Below, piece by piece: positions 53,905-61,982 of a stretch of DNA of 64,000 nt. Positions within the stretch are counted from its first letter, which is position 1; each line of letters begins with the position of its first letter. Under the pieces are notes generated by a model. That model was not told the origin of the DNA, searched no databases, and worked only from the letters and a program-made list of their open reading frames with translations. The translations under genes and the position numbers were made by a program. The DNA comes from VBOC01 sp035635475 (lineage in GTDB: Bacteria; Bacteroidota; Ignavibacteria; UBA10030; SZUA-254): NCBI GenBank assembly GCA_035635475.1, contig DASQAZ010000033.1, forward strand, positions 1-64,000. Reading direction: 5' to 3'.

Positions 53905-54615
53905 CTAACTTAGCAGTTGATTCGACTTGAAGAATTTTAGGTTGGCAGCATCATCAAACTGTTCCCCGAAGGTTTGCGGTGAAAAAATAGAATAAAGGTA
54001 CGTAATTGATTGTCTGCGGAGAATCCATCTCACCTTCCCTTCTTTCCTCGGAAAGAGGCGAATATTCCTCGACGTGCTGTATCTCTTCGTTTTTCCGTGG
54101 TAGCTTAGTAGCATGTCTTTCGTGAGATATTTCGTTAGGTATCCCGCGACCCGATGCAAATCCACGTATTGAATATGGACAATCTTTCCTCCTCCGATTT
54201 TTTGCCACGTTTCAGAGATCCATTCTTGAGATATATATCGATCCACTAATATGTGCAGATGTGCCATTCCGGATTTTTGAAGCTCCACTACAGCAATAAA
54301 ATCAACTGGCTTCTGAAATTTCCTTTTCAGATATGTTCTAAACTTTCCCCATGTGGATCTTAGATACCCGATGGAAGACTCCGGCTCGACTTTATTTGGA
54401 TCAAGTGTCAACGTCAAAAGCCTCTGTAACTTCATCTCGATAGCTTTCTCGATGATCGCACTCCTCAATCTTTGAACCTTCTTTTTTCCGCAGGTAGGGC
54501 AGGAGTATGTTTGACAATCTGCCCTGAGGTAACTTGAACTTATTTCGCCCTTCTCTTCATCGACGCTTCCGCCAACAAAGGTTCCGCTTCCGCAGTATCT
54601 GTTTCGATTGTTCAT
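53905..54615 (-). CDS. HUH-type replication initiator (rolling-circle Rep)
   Basis: The protein has 236 residues. A zinc-finger-like CPTC (39-42) with C8 and C34 precedes the LTLTLDP strand. The HUH motif is AHLHILVD with H119 and H121, and nucleophile candidates Y159 and Y163 lie in GYLTKYLTKD. The arrangement matches Rep proteins of filamentous and small phages and plasmids that nick one strand at an origin. Strong hairpins lie right upstream at 54671-54753 and could be the origin. It lets the excised element replicate, which is inferred. Confidence 0.82.
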   Translation of the reverse strand: MNNRNRYCGSGTFVGGSVDEEKGEISSSYLRADCQTYSCPTCGKKKVQRLRSAIIEKAIEMKLQRLLTLTLDPNKVEPESSIGYLRSTWGKFRTYLKRKFQKPVDFIAVVELQKSGMAHLHILVDRYISQEWISETWQKIGGGKIVHIQYVDLHRVAGYLTKYLTKDMLLSYHGKTKRYSTSRNIRLFPRKEGKVRWILRRQSITYLYSIFSPQTFGEQFDDAANLKFFKSNQLLS

Positions 54616-54670
54616 ATAAAAAAGTCAAGTGAAGAAAAGAATTATGATATGTATATATTTTCTGAAGTGC

Positions 54671-54691
54671 TCGATGCCCTTCGGGCATCGA
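54671..54691. repeat. Perfect hairpin upstream of rep
   Basis: TCGATGCCC pairs with GGGCATCGA (nine base pairs) around a TTC loop. On the plus strand it is followed by AAGGGTTTTCTTTT, which also resembles an intrinsic terminator. It is the smaller of two structures between rep and the SpoVG-like gene. Confidence 0.6.
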
Positions 54692-54705
54692 AAGGGTTTT
54701 CTTTT

Positions 54706-54753
54706 GGCTGGCCGCCCTGAATCCCTTTCGGGATTCAGGGTCCCCGACCAGCC
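54706..54753. repeat. Nested hairpin, candidate rolling-circle origin
   Basis: CCCTGAATCCC (54715-54725) pairs perfectly with GGGATTCAGGG (54730-54740) around a TTTC loop. Outside it GGCTGG (54706-54711) pairs with CCAGCC (54748-54753). Such nested structures next to an HUH rep gene are usual for double-strand origins or single-strand initiation sites. Confidence 0.55.
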
Positions 54754-54830
54754 GGGCACCCCAGAATTGTGGGTCCGCCCCCTCTGCGGTGAAGACTTAC
54801 CCTTAAAAAGTACACCGACAGAGGAACTCG

Positions 54831-55106
54831 TCACGGAAGTGATTGATATTGCTCAAGAATTGCCTTAGAAATATGTTCGTTCAGTCTCCGGGGCATCTCG
54901 ATATTCTTGAAATTCTTGAATTCTCCCGCCTTATCCTTGTAGCAATTTGATGGCAGAGCCACCCAGGGGCTCTTGCCCTCCTGATGAATCACCCTGAAGC
55001 CTTTTATGGTTAGATCGCCCTCTTCCAGGGTGAGAGTGACATCTGCGTTGGCTTTGATGCTGTTGCTAAAGTCGGTTCGACGGATATCAATCGATATTTT
55101 AGTCAT
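54831..55106 (-). CDS. SpoVG-like protein
   Basis: The ATG at 55106 with AAAGG upstream is preferred to one five codons earlier. The 91 residues resemble SpoVG: IRRTDFSN start, IKANADVTLTLEEGDLTIKGFRVI, then KSPWVALPSNCYKD and a C-terminal helix HISKAILEQYQ. SpoVG proteins bind nucleic acid and act as regulators. Small relatives occur in phage and mobile elements. It lies between rep and the HTH gene on the same strand. Confidence 0.6.
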   Translation of the reverse strand: MTKISIDIRRTDFSNSIKANADVTLTLEEGDLTIKGFRVIHQEGKSPWVALPSNCYKDKAGEFKNFKNIEMPRRLNEHISKAILEQYQSLP

Positions 55107-55110
55107 ACAG

Positions 55111-55425
55111 TTACCTTTCATTTGTCAAAACATTCTTACCTGCTAATTTAGTATACTTCTTTTCCTTGAATCCTTCTCGAATTTCTTCTACGGATCTGAC
55201 CCTGTTTCTCAAGATGTAGTGGTCCAAATCATTCTTGTCGAAAAAGATTTTCTTCCCTCCCGGCTTATAATGTGGGATGAGGCTCTTGCTCGTAAGACGG
55301 TATAAGTAGGATTTTGAAATATGCAAGTAAGAAGCTGCCTCATCGAGGGTCATTGGCTTCATCGACTGGGAAACCAGCAATTCCTCAATCCGTCTCAGGC
55401 TTTCCCCTATGTTGTTTCTCTGCAT
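55111..55425 (-). CDS. Excisionase-family HTH DNA-binding protein
   Basis: The protein has 104 residues. A MerR-like/HTH_17 domain spans about 24-75: MTLDEAASYLHISKSYLYRLTSKSLIPHYKPGGKKIFFDKNDLDHYI. This is the usual excisionase or DNA-bending accessory factor of Bacteroidota integrative elements. It helps integrase remove the element and may regulate rep. Two palindromes lie 120-155 bases upstream of its start. Confidence 0.85.
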   Translation of the reverse strand: MQRNNIGESLRRIEELLVSQSMKPMTLDEAASYLHISKSYLYRLTSKSLIPHYKPGGKKIFFDKNDLDHYILRNRVRSVEEIREGFKEKKYTKLAGKNVLTNER

Positions 55426-55547
55426 TCAACCCTCAAGGAGGGAATATGACTCAATCACTGGCCTTTTAAAATTCAAAACCCATGACTTTTTCTGATCACG
55501 GGTTTTCTTGTACTTGAATATATCAGCTAACGCGGCTTGCAGCGTTT

Positions 55548-55580
55548 GCAACGTTGCGACTTTAATGACGCAACGTTGCG
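55548..55580. promoter_or_regulatory. Tandem palindromic operator upstream of the excisionase gene
   Basis: GCAACGTTGC at 55548-55557 and CGCAACGTTGCG at 55569-55580 are perfect palindromes whose centres are 22 bp apart, about two helical turns. They sit between the unknown gene at 55586 and the excisionase-like gene and look like an operator for a dimeric regulator. Confidence 0.5.
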
Positions 55581-55585
55581 TGTCC

Positions 55586-56302
55586 TTATGTCTTCTCTGA
55601 GGTGAATCCCATGCGGCTTAATTTGGCTCTGATAATGTTTTCACTCGTCTCGTAACCTTCTTCCCGAATTTCTCGAACCCACTTGGCAACTCTAGCTGAC
55701 GGAACTGTCTGATGTTTCTTGCACTCGTCTCTCGTTATATACTTTTGCAACTTGTTCTTCAGTTCACCATGATGAAATCGCTTACGGGGGGTATATTCTT
55801 CCGCTTTGTTGTTGTGGTTCGCTTCGATTTCTTCTGGTTCGATTTGATCTACAATTCTTTTTTGAATCTCATTTGCAATTAACTCTACGGGGGTATATTC
55901 GGGCTCGAATCTCAGTGCAAAGCCTCGCATCAATCGTGGGGTTTCTTTCAGAAGAATTTTCCAATGTTCTTGTTGCCGATTCAATTCCTTCAATGATATC
56001 GATTTTAGCCGATCTTCATATAGATGTACCTCAAAGTCGTTGAGCGTCTTCAGAATGGTGAATTCGCTAAACTCGTCACCAACGATCGACTTATCAGTAA
56101 GCTGTTCTGGTCCGCCGGCAAATTCCTGAAGTCTGTCTTTCTCATCGAGAAACCAAGAAATCCAATACGCTGCGGCACTGTTTTGTTCTCCTTCAAAGGC
56201 ACTATGGAAAAGTCTAAATGGTGCAAATGTGCCAACAAACTTCCCTTCAGTTTTTGCTGACTCTATCCAGGCGTTTGAGATGAGAGGAATTGGCTTATCC
56301 AT
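55586..56302 (-). CDS. Unknown protein of the element, 238 aa
   Basis: The protein is hydrophilic, with no signal peptide and no transmembrane helix. The middle is helical (DRLKSISLKELNRQQEHW) and the C-terminal about 60 residues (AKWVREIREEGYETSENIIRAKLSRMGF) look like a winged-helix or HTH-type end. The family is not recognised. Its place between the integrase and excisionase genes suggests element control or maintenance. Confidence 0.6.
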   Translation of the reverse strand: MDKPIPLISNAWIESAKTEGKFVGTFAPFRLFHSAFEGEQNSAAAYWISWFLDEKDRLQEFAGGPEQLTDKSIVGDEFSEFTILKTLNDFEVHLYEDRLKSISLKELNRQQEHWKILLKETPRLMRGFALRFEPEYTPVELIANEIQKRIVDQIEPEEIEANHNNKAEEYTPRKRFHHGELKNKLQKYITRDECKKHQTVPSARVAKWVREIREEGYETSENIIRAKLSRMGFTSEKT

Positions 56303-56507
56303 CTTTAGAATAAAAATCCTTCCCGTGCCTTAGAGCAAACTTGCGCTTGCCCTCGCTCTCAAGAAGAGCGAACGAGAAGGATTTCTAAGACCTAAGAGTG
56401 GCACGTCTAAGGCGGCGTGTCTTCCTAGCCTTACCCAAACTTACGCGATTGTTTTCTCTTCTTCAAGATTTCGGGTAACTGACTGCCAACGAGCGGAGGC
56501 ATTGATC

Positions 56508-57575
56508 TCACAAGTGAGGCAGTTTGTCAACTGCATTCCTCTTGCTTTCGTCTATCACCTTCGCATAGATTTGGGTCGAATGAAGATCACGGTGTCCCAA
56601 TAACTTTGACGTGGTGTAAATATCGACTCCGTTTGAGATCGCGAGAGTTGCGAAAGTGTGACGCCCGACATGCATTGAGAGCGATTTGCCAAGCTCTGCA
56701 TCCTTGGCCCATTTCTTCAGTTGTTTGTCAATGACCGACTGTCTTGGGAGATAGAACACAACCTTGTCCGGCTGGGGTCTCTTTACCCGCATGCTCGGTT
56801 GCATTGTCTTTTGATCCTCAAGTATTCGTCGGGCCTGTTCTGAAAGGGGAAGACGCTCAGGGTTTCCGGTCTTACGTTGGCTAAATATCAAATAGCCATC
56901 TTTCACGTTATCCCAAGTCAATGAAATAATGTCAGAATATCTGAGCCCGGAAAAGCACGAGAACAAAAAAGCATTTTTTACATTCTCATTTGATGTTTTT
57001 GTCTTCGCGAGAGTTGAGATTTCTCCAAAGTGTAGGTATGTCGGCAGGTGTGGTTTCTTCTTGATGGTAACAAATGCCGCCGGATTTGACGAAATGATCG
57101 AGTCTTTTACAGCCTGATTCAGTGCTGTCTTAATCCGTGAGAAATATATCTGCGCGGAGTTTGGGGAAAGTTCCCCTTCCTTCAAGAGGTACGATTTGAA
57201 ACCTTCGAGAAATTCCCGGGTGAGCTGGCCGAATATCACGTCGGCGCCCGCGAAGTCCCTAAAGTGCGTGAGGGCATCCTCCCATGAGGAGCGAGTATTG
57301 AGTGCGTTTTTTGTACCAAGGAGTTTTTCAAAGTAATTCACGAAGCTTTGTTTTCGTTTGCTTGCGTGGAGAACTCCGTGCATTTGTTCGTGAAGTTCAA
57401 GCTCTCGCCTCGCCCGGATCTCCTCTGCCATTTTCAACGTCTCTCTGTTATTGAATCTATTACCCCCTAGGGAGAGACCAAGGGCTTCCTTTTTCCTCTT
57501 GCCATTAGAATTGATATCGAGGAATAGACGGACGGAGCCGGAGGGGAACTGTCGTTTGATGAGTCTTACGCCCAT
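56508..57575 (-). CDS. Tyrosine site-specific integrase
   Basis: The ATG at 57575 starts the arm-binding domain (MGVRLIKRQF); an upstream extension is unlikely. The 355 residues carry the complete catalytic set: R212 (SGLRYSDI), K235 (QRKTGN), H302 and R305 (HVGRHTFATL), H328 (LLGHRDL) and nucleophile Y337 (QIYAKV). The phage-type SAM-like core-binding domain lies at about 75-170. It should catalyse exchange between the 20-bp att repeats. It sits about 200 bases from the right att copy. Confidence 0.93.
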   Translation of the reverse strand: MGVRLIKRQFPSGSVRLFLDINSNGKRKKEALGLSLGGNRFNNRETLKMAEEIRARRELELHEQMHGVLHASKRKQSFVNYFEKLLGTKNALNTRSSWEDALTHFRDFAGADVIFGQLTREFLEGFKSYLLKEGELSPNSAQIYFSRIKTALNQAVKDSIISSNPAAFVTIKKKPHLPTYLHFGEISTLAKTKTSNENVKNAFLFSCFSGLRYSDIISLTWDNVKDGYLIFSQRKTGNPERLPLSEQARRILEDQKTMQPSMRVKRPQPDKVVFYLPRQSVIDKQLKKWAKDAELGKSLSMHVGRHTFATLAISNGVDIYTTSKLLGHRDLHSTQIYAKVIDESKRNAVDKLPHL

Positions 57576-57626
57576 GGAAACCTCAATGTTAATTGGTGGA
57601 ACGTGAGTAATACAAATATACAAAAA

Positions 57627-57649
57627 CGAGGGACGGAAAAGGGACAAAA
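57627..57649. repeat. Subterminal 23-bp direct repeat, right copy
   Basis: Identical to 46686-46708. It lies just upstream of the integrase gene, where arm-type sites and autoregulatory sites are common. Confidence 0.6.
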
Positions 57650-57773
57650 ACTCGACAAAGAAGAAAAAAGATGGATAGGATGAGGAGTGAAGGAGGGGGC
57701 GACAACGCTGAAAGAAGTACTCTTTTCTACACTTTCTTTTTCTTGATTGTCATTGCTTGGATGGCCAAAATAT

Positions 57774-57793
57774 TACCGCTGAATTACTCCCGC
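57774..57793. repeat. att site (right), orphan copy of the tRNA-Gly 5' end
   Basis: These 20 bases equal 46608-46627. Sequence to the right of this copy is probably the original upstream region, with the native promoter, of tRNA-Gly before insertion. Confidence 0.85.
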
Positions 57794-57871
57794 AAACTCG
57801 ACTCTCTGAAATTATGATGGGCTCGCCATGATGGGTAAGTTCGCTCCAACAATTTAGGGTTGCATACGGAA

Positions 57872-58225
57872 CTAATCGCTGAGTAGTACTTCAGCTGGGA
57901 CTTGCAACTTGCGATGAAGAACCCTCATCATTCTAACAGATAGGTTTCTTTTGCCACTAAATATTTCTGATACGCGCGCTCGTGTGCCAATAATTTTAGC
58001 CAGATCTGTATTAGACATCCCTAGCTGTTCCATTCTAAATTTTATTGCTTCGACCGGTGTTGGAGCCTCGATGGGAAAGTGCTCATCCTCGTAAGTTTCG
58101 ACTAAGATAGCAAGGACTTCGACCGTGCGGCCTTTTTTGGTATTTGGCCTTGCATTGAAATTTGATTCGATGAAAGCAAGGGCTTTTTCGTAATCTGCTT
58201 TTGTTCTAATCGGTTCAATGTTCAT
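57872..58225 (-). CDS. higA: HigA antitoxin (XRE-type HTH)
   Basis: The protein has 117 residues. The N-terminal part (IRTKADYEKALAFIESNF) is the HigA acidic region. The HTH (PVEAIKFRMEQLGMSNTDLAKIIGTRARVSEIFSGKRNLSVRMM) is XRE-type. It neutralises HigB and represses the operon. It overlaps the toxin gene by four bases and follows it, the usual HigBA order. Confidence 0.92.
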   Translation of the reverse strand: MNIEPIRTKADYEKALAFIESNFNARPNTKKGRTVEVLAILVETYEDEHFPIEAPTPVEAIKFRMEQLGMSNTDLAKIIGTRARVSEIFSGKRNLSVRMMRVLHRKLQVPAEVLLSD

Positions 58226-58515
58226 ATTGCCTCGGCGTCTATCGTGTCGTATTCCTTATGGGTTCCAATAAATCGTATATAGACTATCTTTGGCTTATAT
58301 TTGATTGCAACGACAAGTCTGTATTTATTTCCACAAATGTTAAAAATCACTCTTCCTTTTTTTAGGACGCTTGCGGTTCCATACCTCTCCTTAATCTCGT
58401 TGCTATTATTCCAATCCGCCTTTTTTGCTTCGTGGTACCAAGCTCTAATTGATTGTTCGGCATCCTTGTGTCGTTTTCCGAACTGAATTAAGATGGGTCG
58501 CGCTAAAACTCTCAC
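58222..58515 (-). CDS. higB: HigB toxin (mRNA interferase)
   Basis: The protein has 97 residues and a GTG start. HigB marks are AEQSIRAWYHEAKKADW, the NKYRLVVAIKYKPKIVYIRFIGTHKEYD strand region and the final helix. It belongs to the RelE superfamily and cleaves mRNA on ribosomes. Operator-like palindromes lie just upstream (58531-58566). Confidence 0.93.
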   Translation of the reverse strand: MRVLARPILIQFGKRHKDAEQSIRAWYHEAKKADWNNSNEIKERYGTASVLKKGRVIFNICGNKYRLVVAIKYKPKIVYIRFIGTHKEYDTIDAEAI

Positions 58516-58530
58516 GACGGTCTTGATTCC

Positions 58531-58566
58531 TTCCCAAAGTGGGAATCAATATTCCCGTTTTGGGAA
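58531..58566. promoter_or_regulatory. Two operator palindromes of the higBA operon
   Basis: TTCCCAAAGTGGGAA at 58531-58545 and TTCCCGTTTTGGGAA at 58552-58566 share TTCCC-N5-GGGAA. Their centres are 21 bp apart, which places them on the same face of the helix. They begin 16 bases upstream of the higB start and are the expected binding sites of HigA. The gap from 58567 to 58766 shows nothing else. Confidence 0.65.
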
Positions 58567-58766
58567 CCATTCAATAAACTAAATTTCCCCTTGTTTGTCA
58601 AGCCTTACTGAGTGAGAGTTTGCGCCGTCCCGGGGCATTTATGATCAAGTATCCCGCAAAACAAGAGTCCTTCACAGTAACGTAGCATTCACATTATTCT
58701 TGATCCTTCTTCGCTTGATCGAACGGTGGTCCCTCATGTCCAGGTTTAAATTGGTATTGAGGTCAC

Positions 58767-59411
58767 TCAATTGCTTCGTTCGTGAGGGAGCATACCCGAG
58801 GCGAGCGGCCGCTCGATACCCAGCATCCAGCTCCGCATTGACTCGATAAATTTCGGAAATTCCTCGGGGTGACGCTGGATGCTCCTGGGAAAACTTGGGA
58901 AGAGGTTTCTCCGAAACCCGGCGCTGAGCTCCAATTGAATACCTTTTTGTCGAGCCCGATTGATAAAATTCCTTTGATCCTCCCCCTTCAGCTTCCCGGA
59001 AACAGGCACGACCGAATAGCCAAGTCCAATCAGATAACCACTCAGTTTCCGGACGAGCTCCTCATTCCCGCCGCCCACCTGAGCAAAGGCGTCGTCGCCG
59101 TCGCAACCATGCAGGGCTAGCGCGACTTCCGCCTCCTGCACCATCGCCAGGCACCGCGGCTCGTCATAGTGCGTGCTTGTTACGTGCAGCGTTTTGAAAC
59201 AGTCTTTTTTTCTGACGCCGCTGAAGACAAAACAATCGAAGTCATCAATGGCAAGGGCGAGAGCGATCGGCCCGGTGCACGGCTCAATACAGCCGCCGTG
59301 CGGAGCGAAGATTTTGACTTTTGACGCGTGCGAACCGTCAATATGGATCGTGTAATTGTCCCGAGCCGGGAGTGTACTCAGTAATTCCGTCATGCTGGAA
59401 AAATGGTCCAT
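58767..59411 (-). CDS. Poly-gamma-glutamate hydrolase-like protein (YjqB/PF05908)
   Basis: The ATG at 59411 is preferred to a TTG three codons upstream. The protein has about 214 residues. The zinc-site motifs of the YjqB family are seen: IFAPHGGCIEPCTGPIALAL, TLHVTSTHYDEPRC, LALHGCDGDD and FINRARQKGIQLELSAGFRR. Members cut gamma-glutamyl chains. It ends an apparent operon with a TonB receptor, an unknown secreted protein and a PgsW-like protein, so it probably trims or degrades poly-gamma-glutamate. Confidence 0.85.
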   Translation of the reverse strand: MDHFSSMTELLSTLPARDNYTIHIDGSHASKVKIFAPHGGCIEPCTGPIALALAIDDFDCFVFSGVRKKDCFKTLHVTSTHYDEPRCLAMVQEAEVALALHGCDGDDAFAQVGGGNEELVRKLSGYLIGLGYSVVPVSGKLKGEDQRNFINRARQKGIQLELSAGFRRNLFPSFPRSIQRHPEEFPKFIESMRSWMLGIERPLASGMLPHERSN

Positions 59412-59483
59412 GAATTTCAATGAGCCGGGGATTCATCGGATGGAATTGGATCGATCCGGTCACGCGTTTTCACTCCGCACCGT

Positions 59484-61928
59484 CTATTCCTCATCTTCGT
59501 AGTGAAATTCCTCCTCTTTGCTTTTCTTCGGGATCGAGCCAAGCCGGTAGGTAAATCCGATATACAGGGCTCGCGATTCGCGAGTGTTGAAGATAGTCTG
59601 GCGCAATCTGGGGATCACGAGTTCAAAATGCCTTTTTAAAGTCCCAAAAATATCGGAAGCACTCGCCATCAAGGAAAGTTTTCCGTCCCAGAGCTCCTGC
59701 CGCAATCCGAGGTTGACGACGCTGCTTGGAAAATACTCGCCCTGCGGTGTCAACCGCAATGAGCTCACGTGCGAATGGATCTGCAGTCTCGACCCCTTCG
59801 TGATGTTCAGATTCGTGGTAAGGGTGCCGCTCCAAGACATCCTCGATTGAAACTTCGCGTTTCCGATATTCGTCGCGTCAAGCTCTTCATAGAGACCCGT
59901 CGTGCTCAGGTGGCCGTTGAAGAAATCCCCTGCGTGCCAAGAAAATATCAATTCCATTCCGGCCGATCGAGCGGATGCTGCGTTCTGCTTTGTGGTCCGC
60001 AGGGTGGATCGGTTGACGAGCTCCTTTATCGAACTGATCGTGTTGGACTCACGGCGGTAAAAAAGGATTGGTTGAATAAACACCCGGTCGTACTGAATCT
60101 GGCATCCCAGCTCGAACGAGTGAAGATATTCCGGCAGAAGGGAGGGATTTCCGAACGAAAGGTTCTTCGGATCGCGATATTCGGGAAACGGATCGAGATC
60201 TCTTGGACGCGGCCGCGACGTCCTCCGGCTGAAGCTGAGTTTAAGCTCGGAGACCCTGCTCATTTTATACGCGAGGTGGACGCTCGGGAAAAAGTCAAAA
60301 TAATTGTTCGTCATTACAGAGTCCAGGGTGACTAAATCCGATTTTCTGTCGTCCTGCTCGACTCTGAATCCTGCCAGAAACCCGAATTTTCCGAAGGATC
60401 GTTTGTAGGTCGCATAGAGAGAGTGAATGGATTCGTTGAAACGATAGCTGCTTGTCTTCGCCGAGTCCTCGATAAACCGATTCTGGGCGGGATCAAAATT
60501 TTCGGCATAAAATTCGAGGTTGGTGCGGCTGATATCGGCGGAATACCCCGCTTCCAGGGCGGAGGTCCGGGTGAATGCATTTGAATACTCGGCCGAAAGC
60601 TGAGTCTTGGAATCATTTTGACTGATCAAAGAGTTATCGTAGGCAGTAGGAAAGGCCGGAGACACGTAGATATTGGTGAACCGGAAATCGTCCTCCTGCG
60701 GAGATCCTGATGTCGCAAATTCCAATCGCAGTTTGTGGTCCGACCGTGAAAAGGTATGGTGAAAATTGGCGGTGATCGACCGTTCCTTGTCAAATTCATC
60801 GCCCGAGCCGTTACGATCGTACTCGGTGAGAACAATATTCCTGGAATTCTTCAGTGTCCTGTCGGAAGAATCGTTTCTCGTGAAGCTATTCTGAAAGTAC
60901 GTGCCGGACAGGCCGAAGCTATTCGATGAATCGACGTGGAAATCCAACCCAAGCGTGAATAATTGCGTCACGGGGTGCGCAAAGGAACGGAGATCATCGG
61001 TGTAGGTAGATGCAAACGACGTCGGAGCGGCCGGGCTGGCAACCGCCCGCTCATCAGAATTGATGCGATTGCGGTTGTCTCTTCGGACGCTGGCGCTGCC
61101 GTAGACATTAAAATTGCCGGGGCTATAATTTATGCGCGTATTTCCATTGTGGCGGCCATCGTTGCCGATATGGGCTGTGAGGTTTCCATGTGTTCCAAGC
61201 GGGGTATCTTTCTTTAAAACGATGTTGATAATGCCCGATTTCCCCTCGGCCCGATACCGGGCGGAGGGGGTCGTGATGACCTCTATCTTTTCGATTGAAC
61301 CGGCGGAGAGCTGTTCCAGGAACGTCCCCTCCTGTTTCTCCAACAACGGGGATCTCCTTCCGTTAATCATGAGCAATACTCTTGACGATCCGCGGAGGAG
61401 CACCTCTCCATTAAGATCAATTTGGACCGAAGGAATATTCTCCAGAACGTCGCTCGCCGATTCCGCTTTGCTCAGCACATCCTGATCGATATTATAGACC
61501 ATTCGATCAATCAATTGAATCATCTCCGGTTTGTCGGCGGTAATCGTCACAGCCTCCTGACTGACCGCTCGAGAGGTCAATGTAATGAGCCCAAGATTCA
61601 GGTGCTTATGCTGGGCGTCGAGGGTAAATACCGGCGTCGATTTTTCCACATAACCCACGAGACCGTACTGGACGAAATACTCCCCCCACGGTATGTTCTT
61701 TAGCTCAAACTTTCCGGTTGATTCGGTGACAGATCCGGTGACCAGCGTGCTGTCGGTCTTCTTGAGGAGAAGGGCGTTGACATATTGCAATGAAGCCTTC
61801 GATGAATCGTCAACGACCACCCCTCTCACGGTCGCCGTGTTGGAGCTTTGCGCAAGAGTGTGTATGGGCGGCCAGGAAAACCAGAATAGAACCCACGCCA
61901 GGATATAGTGGAAGGGGTTAATGCTCAT
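59484..61928 (-). CDS. TonB-dependent outer-membrane receptor, paralogue of 4434-6899
   Basis: The protein has 814 residues with a signal peptide, a CarboxypepD_reg-like domain (TATVRGVVVDDSSKASLQYV), a plug (VYNIDQDVLSKAESASDVLE) and an OMP_b-brl_2 barrel. Its order and many motifs match the receptor at 4434 (SRRTSRPRP...FPEYRDPKN; RLTPQGEYFPS). It lies between the unknown secreted protein gene and the poly-gamma-glutamate hydrolase gene. Its ligand may be linked to poly-gamma-glutamate, which is inference. Confidence 0.9.
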   Translation of the reverse strand: MSINPFHYILAWVLFWFSWPPIHTLAQSSNTATVRGVVVDDSSKASLQYVNALLLKKTDSTLVTGSVTESTGKFELKNIPWGEYFVQYGLVGYVEKSTPVFTLDAQHKHLNLGLITLTSRAVSQEAVTITADKPEMIQLIDRMVYNIDQDVLSKAESASDVLENIPSVQIDLNGEVLLRGSSRVLLMINGRRSPLLEKQEGTFLEQLSAGSIEKIEVITTPSARYRAEGKSGIINIVLKKDTPLGTHGNLTAHIGNDGRHNGNTRINYSPGNFNVYGSASVRRDNRNRINSDERAVASPAAPTSFASTYTDDLRSFAHPVTQLFTLGLDFHVDSSNSFGLSGTYFQNSFTRNDSSDRTLKNSRNIVLTEYDRNGSGDEFDKERSITANFHHTFSRSDHKLRLEFATSGSPQEDDFRFTNIYVSPAFPTAYDNSLISQNDSKTQLSAEYSNAFTRTSALEAGYSADISRTNLEFYAENFDPAQNRFIEDSAKTSSYRFNESIHSLYATYKRSFGKFGFLAGFRVEQDDRKSDLVTLDSVMTNNYFDFFPSVHLAYKMSRVSELKLSFSRRTSRPRPRDLDPFPEYRDPKNLSFGNPSLLPEYLHSFELGCQIQYDRVFIQPILFYRRESNTISSIKELVNRSTLRTTKQNAASARSAGMELIFSWHAGDFFNGHLSTTGLYEELDATNIGNAKFQSRMSWSGTLTTNLNITKGSRLQIHSHVSSLRLTPQGEYFPSSVVNLGLRQELWDGKLSLMASASDIFGTLKRHFELVIPRLRQTIFNTRESRALYIGFTYRLGSIPKKSKEEEFHYEDEE

Positions 61929-61982
61929 CCACAGAAGGCTCGTTGCCCCACGAGTTTATTGGGAATGCTCTGCGGGTGAGAG

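Noticed and set aside
54629..54868. Plus-strand reading frame across the hairpins upstream of rep
   Set aside because: It consists mainly of the inverted repeats and has no recognisable fold or ribosome site; the region is better explained as an origin.
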